Shown: positions 36,808 through 45,377 of the stretch, piece after piece
Numbering within the stretch: position 1 is the first letter of the stretch
Layout: each line of letters opens with the position of its first letter
Assembly: GCA_900290245.1 (NCBI GenBank)
Contig: OKRB01000013.1
Span: forward strand, 109,099 to 173,098
DNA length: 64,000 nt
Direction of reading: 5' to 3'
Source: Candidatus Sulfuritelmatomonas gaucii
GTDB lineage: Bacteria > Acidobacteriota > Terriglobia > Terriglobales > Acidobacteriaceae
The notes under the pieces: model-generated
What the model was told of the DNA's origin: nothing
The model's input: the letters and a program-made list of their open reading frames with translations, nothing else
Database searches by the model: none
Program-made: the position numbers and the translations under genes

Positions 36808-37521
36808 CTACGCCGTCAGCCGCTCGAGTTGCTCGGGCTTGACGATGGTCAGGCTGGTGCCCTTGATCGTGATCCATTGGTCGCGGCGGAATTGGTTGAG
36901 GAGCCGCGTCACCGTCTCGCGCGAGGTGCCGGCCATGTTGGCGATCTCCTCGTGCGTCAGCGCCATGGTAAAGCGGATCTCCGGCTTGCCGTTGGAAGCA
37001 CCGCGTCCCCAATCCAGCAGCAGCCGTGCCAGCCGCCCCGCCGCAGAGCCGGAGAGAGCCAGCCGCTTGGCGTCGTGAAACACCGTGAGGTATTCGCCCG
37101 ACAGCGCCTGCGCCGCATGCATTGACGCAATCCCATGGCGTCCCAGGAATTCGACGAACTCCTGTTTCCGTACGGTCTTTACCTGGCAGGGCTCAATAGC
37201 TTCAGCGGTCACCTCGTGCGGCACATTGGCCAGCACGGCGCTCAGTCCCATCACATCGCCGGGACCGGCAATCTTCAGGATCATGGTTTTGCCGTCGCGC
37301 GAGGTGGAAGAGATCTTGACCTGGCCAAAGCAGATGACAAACACGTTGCGCGCGGGATCGCCTTCGGAAAAAAGCTTGGCGCCGCGGGCATGGCTCATCA
37401 TGATCCCAATCTGGTCGTAATCAGCCAGGGCCTCCGACGTGAGATTGCAGAACATCCGCAGATGCCGGTGCTCGCAATTGAGGCAATCTTCCGGAGGGTG
37501 ATGGGAATGGAGTGCGGCCAT
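36808..37521 (-). CDS. CRP/FNR-family regulator with N-terminal Cys cluster
   Basis: A 237-residue regulator. N-terminal CLNC plus a later FC (C-x2-C-x7-C, about 14-25) resembles the Fe-S ligand set of FNR, with a further Cys near residue 58. The cNMP-fold domain follows; its phosphate-binding cassette lacks the RSA of cAMP-binding CRP. The HTH (about 187-212, LTHEEIANMAGTSRETVTRL) has Arg-Glu-x-x-x-Arg, exactly the CRP recognition residues, so a TGTGA half-site is expected. A perfect TGTGA-N6-TCACA lies 1.9 kb away before the stress protein gene. Start ATG at 37521 is preferred over an ATG 51 nt upstream. Confidence 0.88.
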   Translation of the reverse strand: MAALHSHHPPEDCLNCEHRHLRMFCNLTSEALADYDQIGIMMSHARGAKLFSEGDPARNVFVICFGQVKISSTSRDGKTMILKIAGPGDVMGLSAVLANVPHEVTAEAIEPCQVKTVRKQEFVEFLGRHGIASMHAAQALSGEYLTVFHDAKRLALSGSAAGRLARLLLDWGRGASNGKPEIRFTMALTHEEIANMAGTSRETVTRLLNQFRRDQWITIKGTSLTIVKPEQLERLTA

Positions 37522-37653
37522 ACTTCTACCAGTGGGGCTAGACGTTAAGAAAAGTATAGCGCATATCCCCATTCCACATCGTGGGCCATCGCGATCTACC
37601 CGTTTTTCGGCCTGAAATGTCCCGATTCTCGAGGCAAAGCCGCGATCCTGCTC

Positions 37654-38160
37654 TTAATGCGCCCCATTGGTGCGTCGCCGCGCAGGTATTACGCGCGTCA
37701 GGCAGCAAGTGATATAGGCGCGAGAGACTTCGCGCGCCAGTTCCTCCAGAAGACGCATCCGCAGCGGCGGATAATTCACAAACGCCTGGTGCAGCGCCTC
37801 GACCGGCAGCAGCAGCAGCGATCCGCGAGTGACGGCGCTCAGAGTGTACGTGTGATGGCCGTCTCCCAGCGCGGCGGCCAGTTCAACCAGGTCTCCAGGT
37901 CGCGCCGTTCCAAGCGTCACACGCATTTCAAAGCGCTCCGCTTTGCGCGCAAAATCGCCCGATACCACGACATACAGCCCTTTGCACACGCCTTGCTGCC
38001 GGAAGACGACCTGTCCGGGGTCGAAGTCGATCGTCCGCGATGCGCCGGCAAGTAGCCCACCGGCTTCTTGTGGGCACTCCAGCAACTCGGCGAGGGGACG
38101 AGCCGCCACGTCGGCCAATCGAGTAAATCGCGATTCGGGTTGTACGCCCAGATTTTCCAT
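37654..38160 (-). CDS. cyclic-nucleotide-fold protein without HTH
   Basis: A 168-residue protein with one cNMP-binding beta roll (about 45-145, DFDPGQVVFRQQGVCKGLYVV and GDLVELAAALG). It ends in an Arg-rich helix (VIPARRRTNGAH) but no helix-turn-helix, so it cannot bind DNA in the usual way. A role as a regulator partner, or a decayed CRP relative, is plausible. It lies 132 bp upstream of the CRP/FNR gene on the same strand, and 242 bp downstream of the universal stress protein gene. Confidence 0.75.
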   Translation of the reverse strand: MENLGVQPESRFTRLADVAARPLAELLECPQEAGGLLAGASRTIDFDPGQVVFRQQGVCKGLYVVVSGDFARKAERFEMRVTLGTARPGDLVELAAALGDGHHTYTLSAVTRGSLLLLPVEALHQAFVNYPPLRMRLLEELAREVSRAYITCCLTRVIPARRRTNGAH

Positions 38161-38402
38161 GATTGAGGCCTCACGCCCGGCTCTTTCGATCTCTCGCCTT
38201 CCTTCTGAGCCCTCCGCTTGATCGCGGTCAATGCTGTTCGCAAGCGTGCGGCAACCCGCAGTGGCGCTGGGGCCGCATGCGTCAACTCCCTACCATCCCG
38301 ATTTGCAACTGATTCCGGTCGGACAAAACGGTGCGGTTTCTCCTTTCACCCGCCCGTTCTCCTTTGCGGCGAACCGGCCCCGCTTCGAATCATTGCCTCC
38401 CG

Positions 38403-39302
38403 TTACGAAGTGGCCACGGGAACGGCAATCTCCTGCTCCATTTCCGCGCGCGCCCCCTCCGGCGGTACGCAAAGAACTGGCACGCGCGAGGCAGACAGCA
38501 AAGCAAACGCGGTCCCATGCGGCCCCGGCGTCCCGCTGGCACGCTTGACGCCCGCAACCAGGATGCATGGATGGTTCTCCGCAATTGCTTCAGCAATAGC
38601 ATCGGCCGGACTGCCATCCTTCACCAGGCAATGCACCGGGGCGTTGCCCTGGAGCCGAATGCCAAAATCCTCAAGTTTACTGGAGCATGGATTCAACAAG
38701 GCGGAAACTTCGGCCGCAGTCCGCACATGCAATACCAGCAGCGGTCGATGGAATGTATCGGCGAGCGAATACGCCGTGGCCGCCGCTGCCGCTGCAGCTT
38801 CATTGCGTTCCATGGCCAGCAATACGGGTCCACCCGGCGTGGGCCGGTTTGGGCCGGCATTCCAATCCGCAGCCACGGCTAGCACGGGGCACGGTGCAAG
38901 CCGCACCAGTTGTTCGGCGATGGCGCCAACCACCACAGGTCCGACGCCTTCCATACCCTTGGTCCCAATGACGATCAGGCCGGCCTCGTACTGCCGCGCC
39001 ACATCCACCAGCATCTCCGCCACCGTTCCCTGACGAATCTCAGAGTGGCTGTGAATGCCCTCGCGCAACAGGTCGGCCGCCAGCGCGTCGAGCACTTTGC
39101 GCGCCGCTTCCGTCAAGTGGCTTGCCACGGCGCCCGGAAGGCCATCCACCGCGGCATACTCCATCGGATCGAGCCCGTGCGCCAGCACAATGCGCGCACC
39201 ATAGTTGGTCGCCAGCTTGCGGGCATATTCCAGAGCCGCATCCGCTTGGCCTTCGAGATCAGTTGCGACCACGATGGTCTTCAAACCGTTTTCAAAACCC
39301 AT
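38403..39302 (-). CDS. universal stress protein, two-domain
   Basis: A 299-residue tandem USP protein. The first domain (1-150) carries the ATP-binding loop with the pattern GTKGMEGVGPVVVGAIAEQL and the second (about 155-299) a related but degenerate loop (GVKRASGTPGPHG). Two-domain USPs act in the cytoplasm in stress or starvation; ATP binding is likely only in the first half. The gene is upstream of the cNMP-domain and CRP/FNR genes. A perfect CRP-type site lies 94 bp before the start, so regulation by the neighbouring regulator is a strong hypothesis. Confidence 0.9.
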   Translation of the reverse strand: MGFENGLKTIVVATDLEGQADAALEYARKLATNYGARIVLAHGLDPMEYAAVDGLPGAVASHLTEAARKVLDALAADLLREGIHSHSEIRQGTVAEMLVDVARQYEAGLIVIGTKGMEGVGPVVVGAIAEQLVRLAPCPVLAVAADWNAGPNRPTPGGPVLLAMERNEAAAAAAATAYSLADTFHRPLLVLHVRTAAEVSALLNPCSSKLEDFGIRLQGNAPVHCLVKDGSPADAIAEAIAENHPCILVAGVKRASGTPGPHGTAFALLSASRVPVLCVPPEGARAEMEQEIAVPVATS

Positions 39303-39682
39303 GGTTCGCCCTCACTGCAACGCTGCGCACAGTTCGTTGGATTTTGAGTGTGCGCCTTCAAATCAGGCTGGGCAGTGACACCATTCACCCCCTCATGTGA
39401 CTAAGGTCACAACGGGCAAAATCCTGATTCTGTTGGAGAACGCGGAGCCTCAAAACATGAGGCCTGGCCCGCAATGAACGGCCATTTCAAAAGGCTTCAA
39501 GGGTGCCCTGAGCCTCAAGGCTGCCCCGGTCCTGCTCTTTCTTCGAACCCACATTGTTGATGCCCCCCTTCGAGAATCGGAGCCAACCAGAGAGCCCGAA
39601 GGAGAGCACAAACCAGTGCGAACCTCGATGGTGCTTCCGGCCCTATACATCAGGCGGCCTGATGCGTTACCGTGGGCGCGTT
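39303..39682. other. 380-bp divergent intergenic region
   Basis: This gap separates the stress protein gene (minus) and the GH3 gene (plus). It holds the CRP-type site at 39396-39411 and a small GCCTCA/TGAGGC inverted repeat at 39447-39463. No further gene is apparent, and a weak TGGGCG ribosome site sits before the GH3 ATG. Confidence 0.5.
39396..39411 (-). promoter_or_regulatory. perfect CRP-type operator
   Basis: The sequence TGTGACTAAGGTCACA is a perfect TGTGA-N6-TCACA palindrome and fits the CRP consensus fully. It is centred about 101 bp before the start of the double universal stress protein. The CRP/FNR protein coded 1.9 kb downstream carries the matching R-E-x-x-x-R recognition helix. 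Confidence 0.8.
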
Positions 39683-41827
39683 ATGGAAAAGCAATTGAAA
39701 CGCTCTCTTTCTGCATTTGTTCTCGTCATTTTGGCCGCGGTTTCTTGCACCGGCATTGCGGCGGCCCAGGCTCCCGCGCCCGACTCGCCTGACATCGAAG
39801 CGCAAGCCCACGCCATGCTCGCCAAGCTGACCCTGGAACAGAAAATTGAACTGCTGAGCGGGATCGACAACATGTTCACCCGGCCCATGCCCGCCATCGA
39901 TCTTCCACGCTTCAAAATGTCCGACGCCTCGGTTGGCGTGCGAACCTGGGGCCCGACCACGGCCTACGCAGGCGGCGCGGCGCTGGCCGCCAGTTGGGAT
40001 CCCGAACTTGCGCGCAAGATCGGCGAGAGCCTCGGCCGCGATGCCCGCGCCCGCAATGTCAACTTCCTGCTCGGCCCCGGAGTCAATATCGCCCGCTCGC
40101 CACTCAATGGCCGCAACTTCGAATACCTCTCCGAAGATCCGTTCTTGAACTCGACCCTCGTGGTGCCGTTCATCGAAGGCGTGCAATCGCAGGGCGTCAT
40201 CGCCACGGTGAAGCACTACGCGCTCAACAACTCCGAGTTCAACCGGCACAACATCGATGCCGAAGTGGACGAGCGCACCATACGCGAAATCTATTTGCCG
40301 TCATTTGAGGCAGCCGTCACCGAAGGCCACGTGGATGCGGTCATGGACTCCTATAACCTCGTCAACGGAGTCCACTCCACGCAAAACGACTTCCTCAACC
40401 TGAAGGTGCTCAAGAGTGATTGGGGATTCCAGGGCGTGCTTATGTCCGACTGGGATGCAACGTATGACGGCGTCGCCGCCTGCAACAACGGGCTCGACCT
40501 CGAAATGCCCAGCCCTAAGTTCATGAACGCCAAAAATCTCCTTCCTGCCGTGCAGAGCGGCGCAGTCAAGGAATCGACGATCGACGAACACGTCCTGCGC
40601 CTGCTTCGCACCGAGCTGCGCTACGGCTTCACCACTCGTCCGCAGTTCGATCCCGCTGACTCCACCTACTCGGTTGCCGACCGCACTGTCGCGCTCCAAG
40701 GCGCTCTCGAAAGCATCACTCTCCTCAAGAATCAGGATCATCTCCTTCCGCTCGATCCGGCGAAAGTGAAAAACATCGCCGTCATCGGCCCCGACGCATA
40801 TCCGGCAGTCACCGGCGGCGGCGGCTCGTCTGAGGCTCATGCCTTCGAGCCGGTCAGTATTCTCACCGGCATCGCCAACCTGCATGGCCCCGACGCGCAT
40901 GTCTTCTACAGCCCCGGCATGCCCGAAGATCCCGCTGAAAAGAAGGCCGTCGAACAGGCCGATGTTGTCTTCGTGGCAGTTGGCTTCAATCCCAAAACCG
41001 AGAGCGAAGGTCGCGACCGAACTTTCACTCTGCCGCCCGGTCAGGACGCGCTCATCGAAGCAGCCGCGGCAGCCAATTCGCACACCATCGTGCTTCTCAC
41101 CGCGGGCGGCGGTGTCGACACCAGCCGCTGGCTCGATAAAGTTCCCGCTTTTATGCTGCTCTACTACCCGGGACAGGAAGGCGGCACCGCCGTCGCGCAA
41201 ATCCTCTTCGGCCAGCACGACCCCGAGGGCAAATTGCCCGTCTCGTTTGATCGCAGTTGGGAATCGAATCCGTCAGCGAAGTGGTACTACGGCGACCCCA
41301 AGGACAATACGACCCTTCACACCACCGGCGAAAATGACCAGCCCAAGGACTACACGATTGAGCATGTGAAATATGGTGACAAGCTCATGGTCGGGTATCG
41401 CTACTGGACCACAAGCGGCAAGCACCCGCTGTTTCCGTTCGGCTTCGGTCTCAGCTACACCACGTTCCGTTTCTCAAATTTGCAGGCGCCGTCTTTGGCG
41501 ACGAAAGGCACAATCGACCCGAAAGGCATCGCAGTTAGCTTCGACGTCACCAACACCGGCACCGTTGCCGGGGCCGAGGTGGCCCAGCTCTATGTCTCCG
41601 ATCCCTCCGCGCAGGTCGATCGCCCCGAACGCGAATTGAAAGGATTCGAAAAGTTGCAGCTTGCGCCCGGCGAAACCCGGCACGTCACGCTCTCGCTCGA
41701 CGCGCGCGCCTTCAGCTACTGGGATGAGCCCGCGCACAAATGGATCATCGATCCCGGCAAGTTCGTCATTCGTGTCGGCGACTCCAGCGAGCACACGCCG
41801 CTCGATGCTGCTATCGACCTGCGCTGA
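39683..41827 (+). CDS. GH3-family beta-glucosidase
   Basis: A 714-residue secreted glycoside hydrolase of family 3. A signal peptide (about 4-28, IAAAQA) precedes the TIM barrel, which carries the nucleophile in VLMSDWDATYD (about 250-260). The second alpha-beta domain has GKLPVSFDRSWE; the third is a fibronectin-III-like domain with the C-terminal YVSDPSAQVDRPERELKGF. The likely substrate is beta-glucosides or xylo-oligosaccharides. It is followed 44 bp later by the SGNH hydrolase gene on the same strand. The ATG at 39683 gives a proper signal peptide; an in-frame ATG 129 nt upstream would not. Confidence 0.9.
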   Translation: MEKQLKRSLSAFVLVILAAVSCTGIAAAQAPAPDSPDIEAQAHAMLAKLTLEQKIELLSGIDNMFTRPMPAIDLPRFKMSDASVGVRTWGPTTAYAGGAALAASWDPELARKIGESLGRDARARNVNFLLGPGVNIARSPLNGRNFEYLSEDPFLNSTLVVPFIEGVQSQGVIATVKHYALNNSEFNRHNIDAEVDERTIREIYLPSFEAAVTEGHVDAVMDSYNLVNGVHSTQNDFLNLKVLKSDWGFQGVLMSDWDATYDGVAACNNGLDLEMPSPKFMNAKNLLPAVQSGAVKESTIDEHVLRLLRTELRYGFTTRPQFDPADSTYSVADRTVALQGALESITLLKNQDHLLPLDPAKVKNIAVIGPDAYPAVTGGGGSSEAHAFEPVSILTGIANLHGPDAHVFYSPGMPEDPAEKKAVEQADVVFVAVGFNPKTESEGRDRTFTLPPGQDALIEAAAAANSHTIVLLTAGGGVDTSRWLDKVPAFMLLYYPGQEGGTAVAQILFGQHDPEGKLPVSFDRSWESNPSAKWYYGDPKDNTTLHTTGENDQPKDYTIEHVKYGDKLMVGYRYWTTSGKHPLFPFGFGLSYTTFRFSNLQAPSLATKGTIDPKGIAVSFDVTNTGTVAGAEVAQLYVSDPSAQVDRPERELKGFEKLQLAPGETRHVTLSLDARAFSYWDEPAHKWIIDPGKFVIRVGDSSEHTPLDAAIDLR

Positions 41828-41871
41828 TCGTTCGATCGTTCCAGGCCACATCTGAAGTAGAGGAGATTTCA

Positions 41872-43098
41872 ATGATGTTAAAACGCTGCTTCCCCGTCGT
41901 TGCCTTTGCCGCGCTCGTCCTAGCATTCACCGCGCCCTCGCGCGCCCAATCTCCGACTCATTCGTCGTGGGTGGGAACCTGGGCCACATCTCCGTACCTC
42001 GCCGATGGTGGGTTCAATGTCCGTACGCTTACCGGCGTCACGCTGCGCGAAATCGCTCACATCTCCGTCGGCGGCGCGCAGGTGCGCATTCGCTTCACCA
42101 ACGAGTTCGGCCTTGATCCCCTGACCATCAGCGATGCCCATGCGGCGCTGAGCGCGGGCGGTGGCTCCATTCAGGCCGGCAGCGATCATGCCCTCACCTT
42201 CGGCGGCGCCACTTCAGTCAACGTTCCACCGGGAGCGGCGATCTTCTCTGATCCCGTCGCCCTTGAAGTCGCCCCGCTCTCCGACGTCGCAGTCACGTTT
42301 TATCTGCCGCCGCAGATCATGCGCGCCGAGACCTATCACGGCTTCGCCGATCAGGACAATTATCTTGCCACCGGCGACGTTGCAACGGCACAGCAGCTTC
42401 CCCAGTCCACTACGATTCCTTCGTGGTATTTCTTCGATGGCATCGATGTGCCTGAGGTCTCAAGCTCGCGCGCCATCGTCACGCTTGGCGATTCGATCAC
42501 TGACGGCGCGCACTCCACGCATAATGCCAATCTGCGCTGGCCCGATGTTCTCGCCAGCCGCATGCACGACGATCCGAATCTGAAAAACATCTCCGTCCTC
42601 AATGAAGGCATCGGCGGCAATCGCGTGCTCAATGAAACCACGGGGCCCAGCGCGCTTTCGCGCATCGACCGCGATGTTCTGGCGCAGAGCGGCGTGCGCT
42701 ACGTGATCGTGCTTGAAAGCATCAACGACATCGGCCGGCTTGCCCGCTTGCAAACACCTTGGGATGAGATCACCGCACAGCAGTTGGAAATGGGACTCAA
42801 ACAGATCGCTGACGCCGCACACGAGCACGGCATCAAGGCCATCGGCGCAACCCTCACGCCCTACGGGGGAGCGAATTATTACTCCGACAAAGGCGAGGAA
42901 GTGCGCGAAGCCGTCAACGATTGGATTCGCACCAGCGGGACCTTCGACGGGGTGGTCGACTTCGACAAGGCCACGCGCGACCCGCAGAATCCCACGGCCT
43001 TCAATCCGGCATGCGACTCGGGCGATCACCTGCACCCCGGCGACGAAGGCTATAAAGCGATGGCCAACGCCATCGACCTAACACTCTTCGCCAAATAA
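41872..43098 (+). CDS. SGNH/GDSL hydrolase with N-terminal beta domain
   Basis: A 408-residue secreted esterase. Signal peptide (about 7-26, ending RAQS), N-terminal beta domain (about 30-180, WVGTWATSPYL), and the SGNH core: VTLGDSITDGAH (Ser block I), EGIGGNRVL (block II), LESINDIG (block III) and DHLHPGDEGY (Asp and His block V). The arrangement is seen in plant cell-wall acetylesterases. Partnered with the GH3 enzyme upstream (44 bp), it may remove acetyl groups from hemicellulose. An AGGAGA site lies 6-7 nt before the ATG at 41872. Confidence 0.9.
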   Translation: MMLKRCFPVVAFAALVLAFTAPSRAQSPTHSSWVGTWATSPYLADGGFNVRTLTGVTLREIAHISVGGAQVRIRFTNEFGLDPLTISDAHAALSAGGGSIQAGSDHALTFGGATSVNVPPGAAIFSDPVALEVAPLSDVAVTFYLPPQIMRAETYHGFADQDNYLATGDVATAQQLPQSTTIPSWYFFDGIDVPEVSSSRAIVTLGDSITDGAHSTHNANLRWPDVLASRMHDDPNLKNISVLNEGIGGNRVLNETTGPSALSRIDRDVLAQSGVRYVIVLESINDIGRLARLQTPWDEITAQQLEMGLKQIADAAHEHGIKAIGATLTPYGGANYYSDKGEEVREAVNDWIRTSGTFDGVVDFDKATRDPQNPTAFNPACDSGDHLHPGDEGYKAMANAIDLTLFAK

Positions 43099-43153
43099 CC
43101 AAACCCCGGTGCGCCCTCTCACGAGAAGCAAACTTACCACGACATTGGGTGCA

Positions 43154-43177
43154 CCGGGTCTCGTCTCTGAGACCCGG
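43154..43177. repeat. nine-bp hairpin between convergent genes
   Basis: CCGGGTCTC (43154-43162), loop GTCTCT and GAGACCCGG (43169-43177) form a perfect 9-bp stem. It lies in the gap between the convergent SGNH and coiled-coil genes and, with the hairpin at 43208, may serve as terminator for one or both. No T tract. Confidence 0.6.
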
Positions 43178-43207
43178 GAACCACCAAAGCCAAAATTGAA
43201 AAGCCCG

Positions 43208-43249
43208 GTTGCCCTATCCTTTCCGCGCTCTTGGCGGAAAGGGTGGGAA
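43208..43249. repeat. dispersed hairpin repeat, copy B
   Basis: TTGCCCTATCCTTTCCGC, a GCTCTTG loop and GCGGAAAGGGTGGGAA form a 14-bp stem. The stem sequence is almost the same as copy A at 17944, with a different loop. It lies 12 bp from the stop of the 43261 gene. Confidence 0.75.
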
Positions 43250-43260
43250 CCCGCGCGAAT

Positions 43261-44205
43261 CTATTGCTGGCTGGCTTCGCTACTCGGCAAAGGGAGCCGT
43301 TGCCGGACAGCAGGCTGCGCGTTCGCCTGCCCCGAGCCAGTTCCCGGCGCAGCTCCCACAATGTCGTTGTCGCCTTGACCGGAGTTCGCCACCTGTTCCG
43401 AACCAGACGCGGCGTTCGACATCGCATCCAGCTCCGACTTCCGATACTTCGGTGCGCTCACGTACCCGTGTATGTGGTCCTTGGAGATGTTGTTGATGAT
43501 CACCTGGATGGGCTGCGGGCTGTCGGGCTCGTAGAACATCGCGGGCTGATAGAGGTTCACATGCTTCTGCGTCAGGTTGCGGTCATCCACCAGCAACGTC
43601 AGGTCGGCGTACTGATGCTTGGTGTTGGCCTTCCTCAGGCTGATGCCAACCGGCCCTTCGTGCTTGAACTCCTTCGATTTCAGGATGTCGAATTCGTAGT
43701 AGTTGCACTCGCCCTTTTTCTCGAGCAGCACAAGCTCACCATGGGTGCGCGCGATGGAGCCGCCCAGCTCTGTCTTCGCGCTGGCCAGGTCCGTGCGAGT
43801 ATCGTCGATCTCCTTGCCCTGTGCGTCGAGCTGCGACTGCATCTTCTTGAATCTTGTGTCCTGCGCGCTCGAGCGGTGCGTAATCGCGCGGTGGCTGGCT
43901 GCTCTGCCGGTGGCAGGGATCGCAGGTGACGGCTTGGCTTCGCCGGGCGTTGCTTCGTTGCCTGACCCAAGAGTGTTCACCCTGGCTTCGAGCGCGTTGA
44001 GCTGCGTACGCGTCAGGGCGAGTTGGGCCGTCACCTGTTCATTCTGCGCCGCTAGTGCCTGCTTCTGCGCGGCCATAGCCTGCGCGCTGTTGTGCTCGTG
44101 CACCGCATAACCAATGCCCCCACCGGCAACCACCACGGCGGCAATGATTCCACCCACCACCTTCGCGAAAGACGACTGTGGTTGAAGCAAAGAATCTTCC
44201 ATCAT
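43261..44205 (-). CDS. membrane-anchored coiled-coil protein
   Basis: A 314-residue protein with one N-terminal membrane helix (about 14-36, VVGGIIAAVVVAGGGIGYAV), an Ala/Gln-rich coiled coil (about 42-90), a Thr/Ser linker and a beta-rich C-terminal domain (about 170-265) with YYEFDILKSKEFKHEGPVGI. The tail is Gln/Gly/Ala-rich. I do not recognise a family with an assigned function. The ATG at 44205 has GGAGG 6 nt upstream and is preferred to a second ATG right behind it (44202). Confidence 0.7.
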   Translation of the reverse strand: MMEDSLLQPQSSFAKVVGGIIAAVVVAGGGIGYAVHEHNSAQAMAAQKQALAAQNEQVTAQLALTRTQLNALEARVNTLGSGNEATPGEAKPSPAIPATGRAASHRAITHRSSAQDTRFKKMQSQLDAQGKEIDDTRTDLASAKTELGGSIARTHGELVLLEKKGECNYYEFDILKSKEFKHEGPVGISLRKANTKHQYADLTLLVDDRNLTQKHVNLYQPAMFYEPDSPQPIQVIINNISKDHIHGYVSAPKYRKSELDAMSNAASGSEQVANSGQGDNDIVGAAPGTGSGQANAQPAVRQRLPLPSSEASQQ

Positions 44206-44400
44206 ATGCAACCTCCAGACAGGAATCCCCATGAGATCGAAGCACGTTCGTCTCCAAATTTGCGAATCCGCAAGTCATTGACCGCAGGCGATTTCCGCAA
44301 GCGAGCCGCGCAGTATCCAGGGCAAAAAATTCCCGATCGTGGAAATTTTTGCGGGTCGGCAGAGTGCCTTCACGGCACCAAAGGTGGCCCCTGACTCCAT

Positions 44401-44428
44401 AACTTATTCATTCTGCGATAACTGTCAA
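44401..44428 (-). promoter_or_regulatory. candidate sigma-70 promoter for the 43261 gene
   Basis: Read on the minus strand, a perfect TTGACA (44423-44428) is followed 16 bp later by TAAGTT (44401-44406). The -35 is excellent, the -10 matches only three of six. It lies about 195 bp before the ATG at 44205, leaving a long leader. Confidence 0.35.
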
Positions 44429-44467
44429 TATTTCATTCAGAATCAATCGCTTGGGAGAATTTTGAGG

Positions 44468-45262
44468 TCATCCATTTTGCGCCAGCAGTATGTTCTCGGC
44501 GCCCGACGGAGACATCTGCGCCGGCAGCTCCTTGAACTTCGACTTCACATCGTCTTCCTGTTCCGAGATCGACTTGAAGATGAGCGCGTGTCCCTCAATG
44601 TGAATGTGCGTCTCTGTGATCGACCATTCGTTGCCGCCCACCTGGCGGCGCTCGACATCGAAGCTGCCTCCGGAATGCAGAACCCCCACCACGCCATGCC
44701 AGAACTTCACGTCATGGATCATGCGCCCCTTCAGGCTCACAATGCGATGCTGCGAATTGTCGACGGCCATCTCGCCGGCCATAGCGGCGAACACGCGCGC
44801 CTGCCACGTGGGGGGATCAAACTGCGGATTGGGCTTGAAGTGCAGAATCGTGCTGTTTCCCTGGACCCCTGTCTTTGTCCATAGAAACGCCTGCGGCAGC
44901 ATCTTGAGCATCTGCGACGCCTGCTGGTCGTCATGCCGATCGGCTTTCAGCTGCTTTGCCTGCGCATCGGAGTCGCCGACGTAGTTGCTCATGTTCTTGC
45001 GCTGGTCGCCCTTCGAAAAGATGAGACCGTTCTTCTCGATCAGGCGTTTCAAGTCTCCGATGGTCGTCTCGGCAACCCACTGCTTCACGTTCGCGCCCGG
45101 CTTGCGATCTACCTCGTAGTAAATCCAGTGGCTGTGATCCGACGCATCGGCGGCCAGCTCTGTCTGCACAGATTGCTGCACCATTTGCTTCGCATCCTGG
45201 CCGTTTGCCGAAACAGACAGGCCGATCATTGCCACACCCGCAAGCAATACTCTCCAGAGCAT
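44468..45262 (-). CDS. secreted protein of unknown function
   Basis: A 264-residue protein with a Sec signal peptide (about 1-22, GLSVSANGQDA) and a helical-then-beta mature domain. NMSNYVGDSDAQAKQLK, WTKTGVQGNSTILHFKPNPQFDPPTWQA and GGSFDVERRQVGGNEW are distinctive and seem to be conserved in related acidobacterial proteins, but I cannot name a family with a known role. It diverges from the Dph6-like gene by 115 bp. The ATG at 45262 follows GGAAGGGG by 7 nt. Confidence 0.7.
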   Translation of the reverse strand: MLWRVLLAGVAMIGLSVSANGQDAKQMVQQSVQTELAADASDHSHWIYYEVDRKPGANVKQWVAETTIGDLKRLIEKNGLIFSKGDQRKNMSNYVGDSDAQAKQLKADRHDDQQASQMLKMLPQAFLWTKTGVQGNSTILHFKPNPQFDPPTWQARVFAAMAGEMAVDNSQHRIVSLKGRMIHDVKFWHGVVGVLHSGGSFDVERRQVGGNEWSITETHIHIEGHALIFKSISEQEDDVKSKFKELPAQMSPSGAENILLAQNG

Positions 45263-45377
45263 CGACTCGCCCCTTCCTGCCGCAATCAGGCCGGCGCGAG
45301 AAGCCAACCAGTGCAGCTTCTGTGACTTAGATGCGTTTGGACGCAGGCGCGTGAAACCCGAAGGCTATCATCGATCT

